Shown here: one piece after another, positions 37,993 through 45,859 of the stretch
Layout: the number at the start of each line of letters is the position of its first letter
How positions within the stretch are numbered: position 1 is the first letter of the stretch
NCBI GenBank assembly: GCA_023420115.1
Contig: JAEZWR010000029.1
Coordinates: 1 to 64,000 of the forward strand
DNA: 64,000 nt
Reading direction: 5' to 3'
Source of the DNA: Bacillota bacterium
Lineage (GTDB): Bacteria > Bacillota > Clostridia > Saccharofermentanales > Fastidiosipilaceae
Made by a program: the position numbers and the translations under genes
The notes under the pieces: model-generated
Seen by the model: the letters and a program-made list of their open reading frames with translations, nothing else
Told to the model about the DNA's origin: nothing
The model's database searches: none

Positions 37993-39585
37993 CTAAACAA
38001 ATATCGCTTGAATATCATCTGGTATTGTTTGACCATCTAAACTAAAATTCATAAATTTATATGCTACCAAACCCTTATCTTTTAGAGATATCATTTGGAT
38101 AAAATTTCCTTTATTATCCAAGGCGGAATAAGTAGTTGAAGTTTCATCTGAATTTATTTTAATTTTTGTTCCTTCTGTTTTGGCAAACATATCAAATAGA
38201 GACTTAATATCTTCATCTTTTGCAGTGAAAGATAAGCCAGCCTGAAAAATTGAATTATTTACTGACTTTTTTAAATTTTCATTTAATTCTTCATCTGATG
38301 CTATCTCGGAGATAGAAGCTAAGTCATCTCCATCAAGTTTCTTATATTCTTGTCTAGCATCAAGTTCTATGCCGTAGACAGGACATTCTTTTAGGGACAT
38401 TTCTTTGTCACTATTATTAAAAAAAGACAGTTTAATAGAATATGGGTAGGTCTTTTTTGATTTAATGAGGAGATTATCTGACTGTTGATGTGAAGCTAGC
38501 TTAGAATTTGCTACAGCGTCATCGGCTAAGCGAAGTCCCCTTTCTTGAATTTTTAAATATGACACTGGTATCAAAAGTCGTTCTCTAGCAAAAATTAAAT
38601 CTTGCTTAATTTCTGAGTCACTATCACTTAGTTTAAAGTCAACGGTTCTTGCCTTTTCTTCCTTTTTTATATTTTCTTCTACTAGGCGATTGGGATTAAA
38701 TAAGGTGTCAGAATCGCTACTTTTAAATTCTTTTCCTGAACCAGGGTCTTTTACTAAACTATTTGGATCAATTTCTTTGGAATCTTTGTAAGTTACAACG
38801 GATGATAAAAGTGTATTCTTTTCTTCTTCACTGCCAGATTTATAACTACAAGAAAAATAAATTAAAAGATCATTAAGTTTCCTAAAATAGAAATCTTGAA
38901 TGATAGTTTCGCTATTTTCTTCTATCGAGAATGACAGGTGTCGATAATTTTCTCCGGCAATGAGTGTATCGGAAGTATCAGAACTATTTTCTTGATAACC
39001 TAAATTTTTAAGAGCACTAGAGTATGACATTACATAGTCATCCAAGCTTAGGTCATTCTTTATTTCCTTTTCAACAACAAGGGTTAATTTAGGAAAAGCA
39101 CCGTCCTTCATTGCGATAAACTCATAAGACTGAGCAAAAAATGAAAAATCAAAGGGAACATTATTGATATCTTCTTCGTCACCTGACATTAGATATGCTA
39201 GCATGCTGGGTGTGTAGAGCATGAATCCATTAGGAAGGTCAAAAGCGATATTTAATTGCTCATTGCGATAGGAATTAGCATTTTGCTGTCCAGATACAAA
39301 GTTAGAAGAACTTGGACTTTCGTGTTTAAATTTTTCTACTTCCTCTGGACTTACAGTTTGATATGTAAAACTGTCGTCTTCATCATTATCTTCTTCAGCT
39401 TCAGAATTAGATATGGATGAATCAGATGAGTCACTTGTAATATTTTCATTATTATTCTCTGCTGTATTCGAGTTTGATTGACTTGCCTCAGCAAAGACTG
39501 ATGCAGCAAAGGCTTCATTTAAAAATATTAAACTAACCAGTAAAGTTAGAGATAAGATAAATGATAAATGTTTACGCAAATTCAT
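37993..39585 (-). CDS. Secreted protein of unknown function
   Basis: A 530-residue protein I do not recognise. It has a signal peptide (about 1-28 of MNLRKHLSFILSLTLLV...) and an acidic Ser/Asn linker, then an alpha/beta region of about 130-260 (LNIAFDLPNGFMLYTPSMLAY) and later beta-rich segments. No lipobox, sortase signal or repeat is visible. The frame extends to a TTG at 39603, but GAGGTGTTCTTTTTCT precedes the ATG at 39585. Its 3' end lies 5 bp from the stop of the ATPase gene on the other strand, so the two converge with no room for a terminator. Confidence 0.7.
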   Translation of the reverse strand: MNLRKHLSFILSLTLLVSLIFLNEAFAASVFAEASQSNSNTAENNNENITSDSSDSSISNSEAEEDNDEDDSFTYQTVSPEEVEKFKHESPSSSNFVSGQQNANSYRNEQLNIAFDLPNGFMLYTPSMLAYLMSGDEEDINNVPFDFSFFAQSYEFIAMKDGAFPKLTLVVEKEIKNDLSLDDYVMSYSSALKNLGYQENSSDTSDTLIAGENYRHLSFSIEENSETIIQDFYFRKLNDLLIYFSCSYKSGSEEEKNTLLSSVVTYKDSKEIDPNSLVKDPGSGKEFKSSDSDTLFNPNRLVEENIKKEEKARTVDFKLSDSDSEIKQDLIFARERLLIPVSYLKIQERGLRLADDAVANSKLASHQQSDNLLIKSKKTYPYSIKLSFFNNSDKEMSLKECPVYGIELDARQEYKKLDGDDLASISEIASDEELNENLKKSVNNSIFQAGLSFTAKDEDIKSLFDMFAKTEGTKIKINSDETSTTYSALDNKGNFIQMISLKDKGLVAYKFMNFSLDGQTIPDDIQAIFV

Positions 39586-39603
39586 AGAAAAAGAACACCT
39601 CAA

Positions 39604-39913
39604 TTTTGTTGCAACTATTATCTAATAAAATGATTTTGAATTGGTAAACATAACGCAAACATCTATCTAATAAATGATAAATAAAAAAGATGGGGTGAAT
39701 TAATGATAAGGTGAATTAATAAGCAGTATATTAAATATGTTTAACAATATATGAGATAGATGCAATAAATTAATTTTATCGATAAGTACCAAATCGTTGT
39801 ATAATACAGAAATAGTACATATTAGTTATTAAGTAAAGGTGCGGCAGCTTTTTAAAATTAAGGGCTAAATGAGGACCGGTTTGAGACTTAAGAGAATATT
39901 ATAGAGGTTTATT
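39604..39913. other. Divergent spacer before the serine hydrolase gene
   Basis: A 310-bp spacer. TATAAT at 39800-39805 is a plausible -10 for the plus-strand gene. A conserved-looking leader element GCTTTTTAAAATTA is at 39847-39860 and recurs upstream of the histidine-triad gene. Confidence 0.45.
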
Positions 39914-41143
39914 TTGTCTAAATTTTTTAATAAAAGAAAATTGTTTGTTGTTTCTAGTGTGGCTCTGAGTTTGTTTCTATCTTCGTGTAGGACACCTGGA
40001 ATGGGTATTAATTCGAAACCATATTCTGATAATTCTAAGAGTAATTCAGTAAGTTTGAGCTCGGACTCATCAAGTGACTTAGCTGTTAATAGTTCTGGGG
40101 AAATACAGTCCGATTCAAATATTCTAGAATCAAGTGAGTCTAGTTTGGCGGGAGAAGATACAAAAGGAGATAAAAAAGTAGATAGGGCTACGAAAGAAAA
40201 AGAAATTTCTGACAAGATAAGAGCTGCCGAATTGGCAGGTGATCCTTTTGACGGCTCGGAAATGGAGAGTTTGAGAATACCTAATTATTATGATGGAGAA
40301 GAGAATCCATGGGTAGACAAAAAAGATGAATATGAAGAAATGTGGAAATCATGGGAGAATCCAATTGATCCAGATATGAAGAAACTCAGAGGGACGATGG
40401 TTTCTACTTTTGCTTCTTATATGACAGATCCCAAGACTTATGCGATGGCATATATGGATCTGACAACTGGTCAGGTTATGACTATTAATGGTGATGCCTC
40501 GATCAGGGCGGCTTCGGCAGCTAAACTCTTCCTTGGTATGTATATGTCTGAGTTGGTATATAAGGGATATTTTGATTGGGATGAGAAATTTCAAGTTCAA
40601 TTTTCTACCGACTGGATAGGAGATATTGGAGCTATTTCAGTAGGTCCTGATTATGCTACTTATCATTTAGAACGTCTGATGTACTGTATGTTGACGCAAT
40701 CAGACAATGCCGCGACGAGTTGTATTTCTAGACAGTGGGTGCTCAGAAGTCCAAGTCATGACTATGAGCAAGATTTAAATTATCGCTTCGGTTTTAACTA
40801 TCATATTAATCACGAGATTCAGCCAAATAGGGCTATTTTGGGATTAAAGGATCTCTACGAGGATAAGGATGGCATATATAAGAGAATGAAGACAGAATTT
40901 ATGCCAAACAATGTAGATAATAATTCTACTGTTAATATTTATAGTTCAAAGACCTTGCATAAAACTGGTTATGCATATGGAAATATTAATGATTTTGGTA
41001 TTGTGTATTCGAAGTATCCTTATGCTTATGTCTTTATGACGACTGGTGAAGTTCCTGGTGCAGAAGAAGTTTTGACTTATATTGGTCTTAAACTTTATCA
41101 AGAGCACGTAAATAGGACAGAGGGCTACGTTCCAGAGTGGTAA
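39914..41143 (+). CDS. Lipoprotein serine hydrolase (beta-lactamase/PBP fold)
   Basis: A 409-residue lipoprotein. It begins at a TTG with AGAGGTTTATT ahead; no later ATG is better placed. The lipobox is LSSC with Cys25. After a Ser/Asp-rich linker (30-110) the penicillin-binding fold shows SAAK (201-204, SxxK), SDN (263-265) and KTG (350-352), the three motifs of class A beta-lactamases. The SxxK is followed by LFLGMYMSEL as in secreted hydrolases rather than classical TEM-type enzymes, so it could be a wall-modifying or transpeptidase-like enzyme rather than a resistance factor. Confidence 0.85.
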   Translation: MSKFFNKRKLFVVSSVALSLFLSSCRTPGMGINSKPYSDNSKSNSVSLSSDSSSDLAVNSSGEIQSDSNILESSESSLAGEDTKGDKKVDRATKEKEISDKIRAAELAGDPFDGSEMESLRIPNYYDGEENPWVDKKDEYEEMWKSWENPIDPDMKKLRGTMVSTFASYMTDPKTYAMAYMDLTTGQVMTINGDASIRAASAAKLFLGMYMSELVYKGYFDWDEKFQVQFSTDWIGDIGAISVGPDYATYHLERLMYCMLTQSDNAATSCISRQWVLRSPSHDYEQDLNYRFGFNYHINHEIQPNRAILGLKDLYEDKDGIYKRMKTEFMPNNVDNNSTVNIYSSKTLHKTGYAYGNINDFGIVYSKYPYAYVFMTTGEVPGAEEVLTYIGLKLYQEHVNRTEGYVPEW

Positions 41144-41475
41144 ATCAGCTTATTTGACCACTATCGATTGTCACAATTATTTAATTTATTTTTCAAAAAA
41201 TTTAGTCATTGTACAAATTTTTGGTTAACAAATTATCAACTGGCAAAAAAACTATTGAATTTATTTTCGAGCGGGTCTATAGTTCTCAACATCGTTCAAA
41301 GACATAAAGTTTTACTTTTATTTGGCGATGAAATTAGTAAATAATGGATCATTATTGTGATGATTTCGGATGATTAATTTATATTATTTTTAGCTTAATG
41401 ATTGCTATGACTAATAATGAATAATCGAATCTGAATTAATCATTGATAAGGTTCTAATATGTAAGGAGAATAAAA
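41144..41475. other. 332-bp AT-rich spacer
   Basis: No gene, RNA or terminator with a clear stem is visible; it presumably carries the promoter of the small lipoprotein gene. Weak -10-like TCTAATAT occurs near 41454. Confidence 0.4.
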
Positions 41476-41736
41476 ATGAAGAAGTTTACATCATTTATGG
41501 CTTTGGCTCTTTGCACAGTAAGTGTTTTTGCTTTCGCAGGTTGTGGCCAGAAGACAACAACAGAGAAGAAGAATGCTGTTGAATCAAAGAGTGAAGAAGT
41601 AGCATCAGAGTCAGTTAAGGCTCAGAACGAAGTAGAGTCAAAAGAGAAAGAAGTTGCTGCAGAATCAGCTTCAGTCAGCAACGAGGCAGAAGCAGAAGCA
41701 GCTTCTGAATCAGCTTCTGAGTCAGCTTCAAAGTAA
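41476..41736 (+). CDS. Small Ala/Glu/Ser-rich lipoprotein
   Basis: An 86-residue protein with an obvious lipoprotein signal (FAFAGC, Cys23). The mature part is almost entirely Ala, Glu, Ser, Lys and Val with degenerate repeats (SESASESAS) and is probably helical or unstructured. It has no recognisable domain. AAGGAGAATAAAA precedes the ATG and a strong terminator follows, so it is a single-gene unit; the composition suggests high expression as an abundant cell-surface component. Confidence 0.75.
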   Translation: MKKFTSFMALALCTVSVFAFAGCGQKTTTEKKNAVESKSEEVASESVKAQNEVESKEKEVAAESASVSNEAEAEAASESASESASK

Positions 41737-41775
41737 TTAATAAGTAATTATTTTCTTATTAAGTTTACTTTATAA

Positions 41776-41812
41776 AGAAGAGAGATTTTATAATCTCTCT
41801 TCTTTTTTTGTG
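41776..41812 (+). terminator. Terminator after the small lipoprotein gene
   Basis: AGAAGAGAGATT/AATCTCTCTTCT, a 12-bp perfect stem with a four-base loop, followed by seven T. Confidence 0.92.
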
Positions 41813-41984
41813 GGTTAATAAAATGGATGGCAAGGATATTTGTTTTATAGATTAAAACTGTTAAATTGTAGAGATAATCTTGTAAAAAGATTTTGTTATA
41901 ATTCAGCCTATCCAATTAATCTATGTAATGTGATTTGTTCATACGCTTGGATATATATCTATATAACTTAGGTTGGTAAATTCA

Positions 41985-42584
41985 ATGCAACATGGAAATT
42001 TTAAAATATCTCCGCCACCTCTGCCAAAAGTTGGTATGAGGATGATCAAGACAGCATTGGCTGTTTTTCTTGCCCTATTACTAGAGCCGATTTTACTTAA
42101 TAGCAATGGTTTTTATGGTGGTATAGCTACCATTATTTGTATGAAAAAAACTTGGAAAGATAGCTATGTTGCGGGAAGAGATAGAATAGTGGCAACTTTG
42201 ATTGGTGGATTTAGCGGGTGGATATTTTTAGAACTTACAAAATTTTTCGGTCTTCAAATAGAGAACGCAATTTCACCTCAAGAATTTTTAAGATCTTTTC
42301 TTTTAGCAGCGACAGTGCTTCTTGTTATTTATTTGACCTTGTATATAGAGCAAAGTAGTACAACTGTTTTGTCTTGCGTGGTTTTTTTAAGTATTGCAGT
42401 AAATCACGCTAACGATGTATCAGCACTGGCTTTTGCTACTCAGAGAGTTTTGGCAACTAGTCTTGGTATATTTATTGCAGTCTTTGTCGATTGGCTTCTT
42501 CCTAATAAAAATGTTGATATTAATCTTGACGATAATAATGAGATAAGAGATATCAATTGTGATGTTAGTAGCGATAATAAATAA
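41985..42584 (+). CDS. FUSC/aromatic acid exporter-like membrane protein
   Basis: A 199-residue membrane protein with about five helices and a Pro-rich N-terminus (KISPPPLPKVG). The sequence RMIKTALAVFLALLLEPI followed by FYGGIATIICMKKTWKDSYVAGRDRI is characteristic of the N-terminal membrane half of the aromatic acid exporter family (DUF939/FUSC). Larger relatives have a cytoplasmic C-terminal domain that is missing here, so it may be a short form or act as an oligomer. The frame begins at TTG 41973; AGGTTGGTAAATTCA favours the ATG at 41985. Confidence 0.78.
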   Translation: MQHGNFKISPPPLPKVGMRMIKTALAVFLALLLEPILLNSNGFYGGIATIICMKKTWKDSYVAGRDRIVATLIGGFSGWIFLELTKFFGLQIENAISPQEFLRSFLLAATVLLVIYLTLYIEQSSTTVLSCVVFLSIAVNHANDVSALAFATQRVLATSLGIFIAVFVDWLLPNKNVDINLDDNNEIRDINCDVSSDNK

Positions 42585-42637
42585 AAAGCGATGCTCGCAA
42601 TAAATATATTATTATTCCTGGTGAAAAGGAGAGATAT

Positions 42638-43855
42638 ATGGAATTTAATCATAAGTATGACTTTGTAACAATTCCTGATAGAAAGGGTAATGACGCCATA
42701 GCTGTTGATGCGATTGGACTCAATACAGGAGCTCCAGGCAGAGCTAAGGAGAATTTTGATTCAATACCTATGTGGGTTGCGGATATGAATTTTAAATCTT
42801 TTGAAGATATACAGAAGAAGATTATTGAAAGAGCTTCGCATCCGAGTTTTGGTTATTTTATGCCAAGGGAGGAATATTTTAATGGAATTATTAATTGGCA
42901 TAAAGAAATGAAAGAAGTTGACGATATTCTCCCATCTTATATTTCCTACGATAATGGGGTCTTAGGTGGTCTTGTTTCGGCTGTCGAAGCTTTTACTTCA
43001 ATTGGGGACTCCGTATTGATACACTCCCCTACTTATACTGGATTTACTCGTGCAATCAGGAATTCAGGCAGACAACTTGTTTTAAGTGAACTATATCAAG
43101 ATGACGAAATGATCTGGCGGATGAATTTTGAAGATATGGAAGAGAAAATTCGTAAGCATAAGATACATCTTGCTATTTTTTGTTCACCACACAATCCCTG
43201 TGGAAGAGTTTGGACAAGGGATGAGCTAAGTTTGGCAATGGATATTTTCAGAAGAAATAATTGTATAGTTGTCTGTGATGAAATTTGGTCAGATCTTATT
43301 CTTAATGATCATAAGCATATAGCGCTTCAAACAATCAATGATGATGCAAAGTCCAGAGTTATTGCTCTTTATGCTCCCAGTAAGACCTTTAATTTGGCTG
43401 GTATTAGAGGAAGCTACAATATAATTTATGACGAGTATCTTAGGGACAGACTTGTTTCACAAGCTTCTAAATCTGCATATAACAATATGGGTTTATTTTC
43501 GATGTATGCTTTGATTGCAGCTTATTCTAAAAGAGGGGCTGAGTGGGTAAATGAGCTGCGTGAGGTATTGAGTAGCAATGTAAGACTTATGTATTCATAT
43601 TTAAAATCTAAGAATGGTGTCAGTTTATCTATGCCAGAAGGAACGTATATGCTTCTACCCTCTTTTTCTGAATATTATCGGCAGCATGGACTGAAGCATG
43701 AAGATTTTGTTAGACGGCTTTGGGATTATGGGATAGCTATAAATGATGGTGTTCCTTTTAATTATTCTGAAGGAATTAGAATGAATCTCGCTTCGCCTAG
43801 GTATAGAATAGAAGAAGCGATTGATAGGTTAGAGAAGTATATTTTTGTTGATTGA
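42638..43855 (+). CDS. PatB/MalY-type C-S lyase (PLP-dependent)
   Basis: A 405-residue aminotransferase-fold enzyme. Visible: SPHNPCGRVWT, VVCDEIWSDLI with the PLP-contacting Asp, and ALYAPSKTFNLAG with the Schiff-base Lys. The family splits the C-S bond of cystathionine or Cys conjugates to pyruvate, ammonia and a thiol, and MalY also modulates maltose regulation. AAAAGGAGAGATAT precedes the ATG. It stops with TGA. A RidA gene starts 107 bp downstream, which fits because PLP lyases release reactive enamine/imine intermediates that RidA hydrolyses. Confidence 0.9.
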   Translation: MEFNHKYDFVTIPDRKGNDAIAVDAIGLNTGAPGRAKENFDSIPMWVADMNFKSFEDIQKKIIERASHPSFGYFMPREEYFNGIINWHKEMKEVDDILPSYISYDNGVLGGLVSAVEAFTSIGDSVLIHSPTYTGFTRAIRNSGRQLVLSELYQDDEMIWRMNFEDMEEKIRKHKIHLAIFCSPHNPCGRVWTRDELSLAMDIFRRNNCIVVCDEIWSDLILNDHKHIALQTINDDAKSRVIALYAPSKTFNLAGIRGSYNIIYDEYLRDRLVSQASKSAYNNMGLFSMYALIAAYSKRGAEWVNELREVLSSNVRLMYSYLKSKNGVSLSMPEGTYMLLPSFSEYYRQHGLKHEDFVRRLWDYGIAINDGVPFNYSEGIRMNLASPRYRIEEAIDRLEKYIFVD

Positions 43856-43962
43856 GTGAATTTTGTGTAATTGATTGCATGGATTGCTTTTTAATATTTA
43901 AATATAAACTTTAATATGTATTTTTAGTTATAATTAGATAAATTATGTTGGAGGTAATAAAG

Positions 43963-44346
43963 ATGAAAAAAGTTGTTAATACAGACAAGGCACCAGCCGC
44001 AATTGGTCCATATTCTCAGGCTTGTAAGGCCAATGGTCTAGTTTTTGTTTCGGGTCAGCTCCCAATTGATCCTGCTACAGGCGAGTTTGCTGGTAGCGAC
44101 ATTAAGAGTCAGACAGAACAGAGTTTGAAGAATGTAGAGGCTATTTTGAAAGAAGCAGGTTCTTCTTTAGATAAAGTGCTTAAGACAACATGTTTGTTAA
44201 CTGATATTTCAGATTTTGCTCCTATGAATGAAGTTTATTCAAGTTTCTTTAGCAAAGACTGTCCAGCTAGAGCCGCTTTTGCTGTAAAAGATCTTCCTAA
44301 GGGAGCCTTAGTTGAAATTGAAGTTGTTGCTGTTTGCGAAGACTAA
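43963..44346 (+). CDS. ridA: RidA-family enamine/imine deaminase
   Basis: A 127-residue member of the YjgF/YER057c/UK114 family that hydrolyses reactive enamines such as 2-aminoacrylate. Signature parts are present: IGPYSQACKANGLVFVSGQLPIDPATGEF, the catalytic Arg in CPARAAFAVKDLPKGALVEIE. The frame extends to an ATG at 43945, but GGAGGTAATAAAG is the ribosome binding site of the ATG at 43963, so I take the shorter form. Functionally linked to the PatB/MalY lyase before it. Confidence 0.94.
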   Translation: MKKVVNTDKAPAAIGPYSQACKANGLVFVSGQLPIDPATGEFAGSDIKSQTEQSLKNVEAILKEAGSSLDKVLKTTCLLTDISDFAPMNEVYSSFFSKDCPARAAFAVKDLPKGALVEIEVVAVCED

Positions 44347-44435
44347 GATGACTTTTTTATGATTTGTTTATAGCTTAGAATAATAAATACCTATTTTCTT
44401 TCTGATATAGTTAAAATAACTGATCTAGGGTCAGC

Positions 44436-44464
44436 TTGAGATTCTGAGAATGGGTATTTGTTAT
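44436..44464 (+). promoter_or_regulatory. Promoter for tRNA-Arg
   Basis: TTGAGA (44436-44441), 17-bp spacer, TGTTAT (44459-44464); the mature tRNA begins 7 bp after the -10. Confidence 0.6.
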
Positions 44465-44470
44465 TTATTT

Positions 44471-44542
44471 GTCCCGGTAGTCTAATGGATAAGACAGCAG
44501 TTTCCGGAGCTGCTGATATGGGTTCGATTCCTATCCGGGACG
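44471..44542 (+). tRNA. tRNA-Arg (anticodon CCG)
   Basis: A complete cloverleaf: acceptor GTCCCGG/CCGGGAC, D-stem GTCT/AGAC, anticodon stem GCAGT/GCTGC with loop TTCCGGA (anticodon CCG, codon CGG), T-arm ATGGG-TTCGATT-CCTAT, and discriminator G. The CCA end is not encoded. It has its own promoter-like sequence and no adjacent tRNA. Confidence 0.96.
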
Positions 44543-44679
44543 ATAATTGAATTTAGTTTATTGTGCAGATTAATTTAATCTTTCTTGTGAATTAAGATTC
44601 AAATATCTAGTGTGTAAATATCTTGTTTAGTGAATTAAGCAGTTTCCTATATTTGCAACATATAAGATATAATTCTTGT

Positions 44680-44779
44680 ACTGGAAAAAAAGTTGCATTT
44701 TACTTTTGTACCTGCTAGTATGTAGTTAATAGTTCTCGCCACACTTGTTTCGACGGTGCAAAAGGGCGAGATTTTTTTT
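44680..44779 (+). ncRNA. Candidate structured RNA upstream of the Abi gene, pseudoknot plus terminator
   Basis: The 100 bp before the Abi start fold into an unusual shape. CTTTTGTACC (44703-44712) pairs over 10 bp (one G-U) with GGTGCAAAAG (44755-44764), while TCTCGCC (44734-44740) pairs over 7 bp with GGCGAGA (44765-44771). The two stems interleave, forming an H-type pseudoknot, and their 3' arms abut. Eight T (44772-44779) follow, so the second stem also works as a terminator. A TATAAT at 44668-44673 could start the RNA near 44680. Abi_2 (AbiD/F) genes have been reported with upstream structured RNAs, and type III toxin-antitoxin RNAs are also pseudoknotted; whether this RNA counteracts the protein is inference. 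Confidence 0.65.
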
Positions 44780-44794
44780 AGGAGTTATATTGTT

Positions 44795-45691
44795 ATGTTA
44801 AAATTTCACTGCTCTTTTTCTAGGCAAGTTGAAATACTTCAGGAGCGCGGCTTGATCATTGACAATGCTCAAGAGGCTGAAATTTTTTTGCAATATGTAA
44901 ACTACTATCATATACGTGGATACTATACGGATTGCTTTGACAGCAAACAAAATATTTTTACCGAACCTTTAACTTTTGAAAATCTTGTATCTCGCATTGA
45001 TGAAGATCGTCTTTTAAGAAGAATTTATTTTTATTTTCTTGAAAGTGTTGAATTAAATGTAAAAACGCAAATAAGTTATTTTTTATCCCAAAAGTATGGT
45101 GGATATGGATATCTTGATGACTCAAACTTTACCAATTCATTACTACATCAAAAATTAATTCAATCCCTTAATGACACTATTCAACGCAGTTCAGAAATTT
45201 TTGTTAAGCATCATGCAAGTAAACAAAATAAAGAAATTCCAATATTACCCATATGGATTGCAATTGAACTATTAACTTTCGGTTCTGTATCTAAACACTT
45301 GTACCATATACTAACGACGCAAGATAAGAAACAAATTTCTGATCTTTTAAAAATAAAATCTCAAAAGGTACTCGCTTCTTTTCTCAGAGCATTGACTTTA
45401 CTACGTAACATTTGTGCACATCATTCTCGACTATATAATCGTCCTTTTGCTGATTCGATTGCCTTGTTAAAATATCATAAAGTTTTTATCCAAAATGAAT
45501 GCAAAGGATTTAAGCTAAATGATCATTATCTTTTTGCGTATACACTAGGTCTTTTACAATTGCTTCCTAAAAAAGAAAAAGATTTATTTATTTCAGAACT
45601 AAAGGCATTTGAAGAGCATCATAAATCATTTTCTCTATATCGTTGCGGTTTTCCAAATAATTGGATTAATGTTCTAAACGAACTTAAATAG
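44795..45691 (+). CDS. Abi_2 (AbiD/AbiF) abortive-infection family protein, HEPN-type
   Basis: A 298-residue putative phage-defence protein. The N-terminus (FSRQVEILQERGLIIDN, then NYYHIRGYY) is typical of Abi_2. Near the C-terminus RNICAHHSRLYNR contains the HEPN RNase motif R-x4-H (Arg204, His209), so it may cut RNA on phage infection. The frame can be extended to a GTG at 44756, but that lies inside the RNA hairpin; TTTAGGAGTTATATTGTT places the start at ATG 44795. It lies just downstream of tRNA-Arg and of the terminator RNA, an arrangement in which a small share of transcripts reads through to the gene. Confidence 0.88.
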   Translation: MLKFHCSFSRQVEILQERGLIIDNAQEAEIFLQYVNYYHIRGYYTDCFDSKQNIFTEPLTFENLVSRIDEDRLLRRIYFYFLESVELNVKTQISYFLSQKYGGYGYLDDSNFTNSLLHQKLIQSLNDTIQRSSEIFVKHHASKQNKEIPILPIWIAIELLTFGSVSKHLYHILTTQDKKQISDLLKIKSQKVLASFLRALTLLRNICAHHSRLYNRPFADSIALLKYHKVFIQNECKGFKLNDHYLFAYTLGLLQLLPKKEKDLFISELKAFEEHHKSFSLYRCGFPNNWINVLNELK

Positions 45692-45699
45692 ATTAGAAC
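45671..45699. repeat. Inverted repeat over the Abi stop codon
   Basis: GTTCTAA (45671-45677) and TTAGAAC (45693-45699) form a dyad across the end of the Abi gene. Confidence 0.35.
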
Positions 45700-45765
45700 A
45701 CTTCATCTTTTGCACAATCATTTGACTGTGGAACTAAATGAAAAACGAAAAATAGTGAGATTCTG

Positions 45766-45808
45766 ATATGTCACTCATTTTAGCTTGAGTCAGAAAATGG
45801 TGACATAT
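45766..45808. repeat. Long near-perfect palindrome downstream of the Abi gene
   Basis: ATATGTCAC+CATTTT on the left pairs with AAAATG+GTGACATAT on the right (15 paired bases, one bulged T, 12-base loop). No U-run follows, so it is not a classical terminator; it lies between the convergent Abi and CdaA genes and may be a transcription barrier or an insertion scar. Confidence 0.55.
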
Positions 45809-45859
45809 TAATGTTAAGAGGGTATTTATCATTGTAAATATTGCAATTGAAGAGGCCTA

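Noticed and set aside
44756..44794. GTG start 13 codons upstream for the Abi protein
   Set aside because: It lies inside the RNA stem and has no ribosome binding site; AGGAG precedes the ATG at 44795.
44471..45700. tRNA-Arg as the attachment site of an integrated element carrying the Abi gene
   Set aside because: No repeat of the tRNA 3' end was found at the far side of the Abi gene, and no integrase gene is present.
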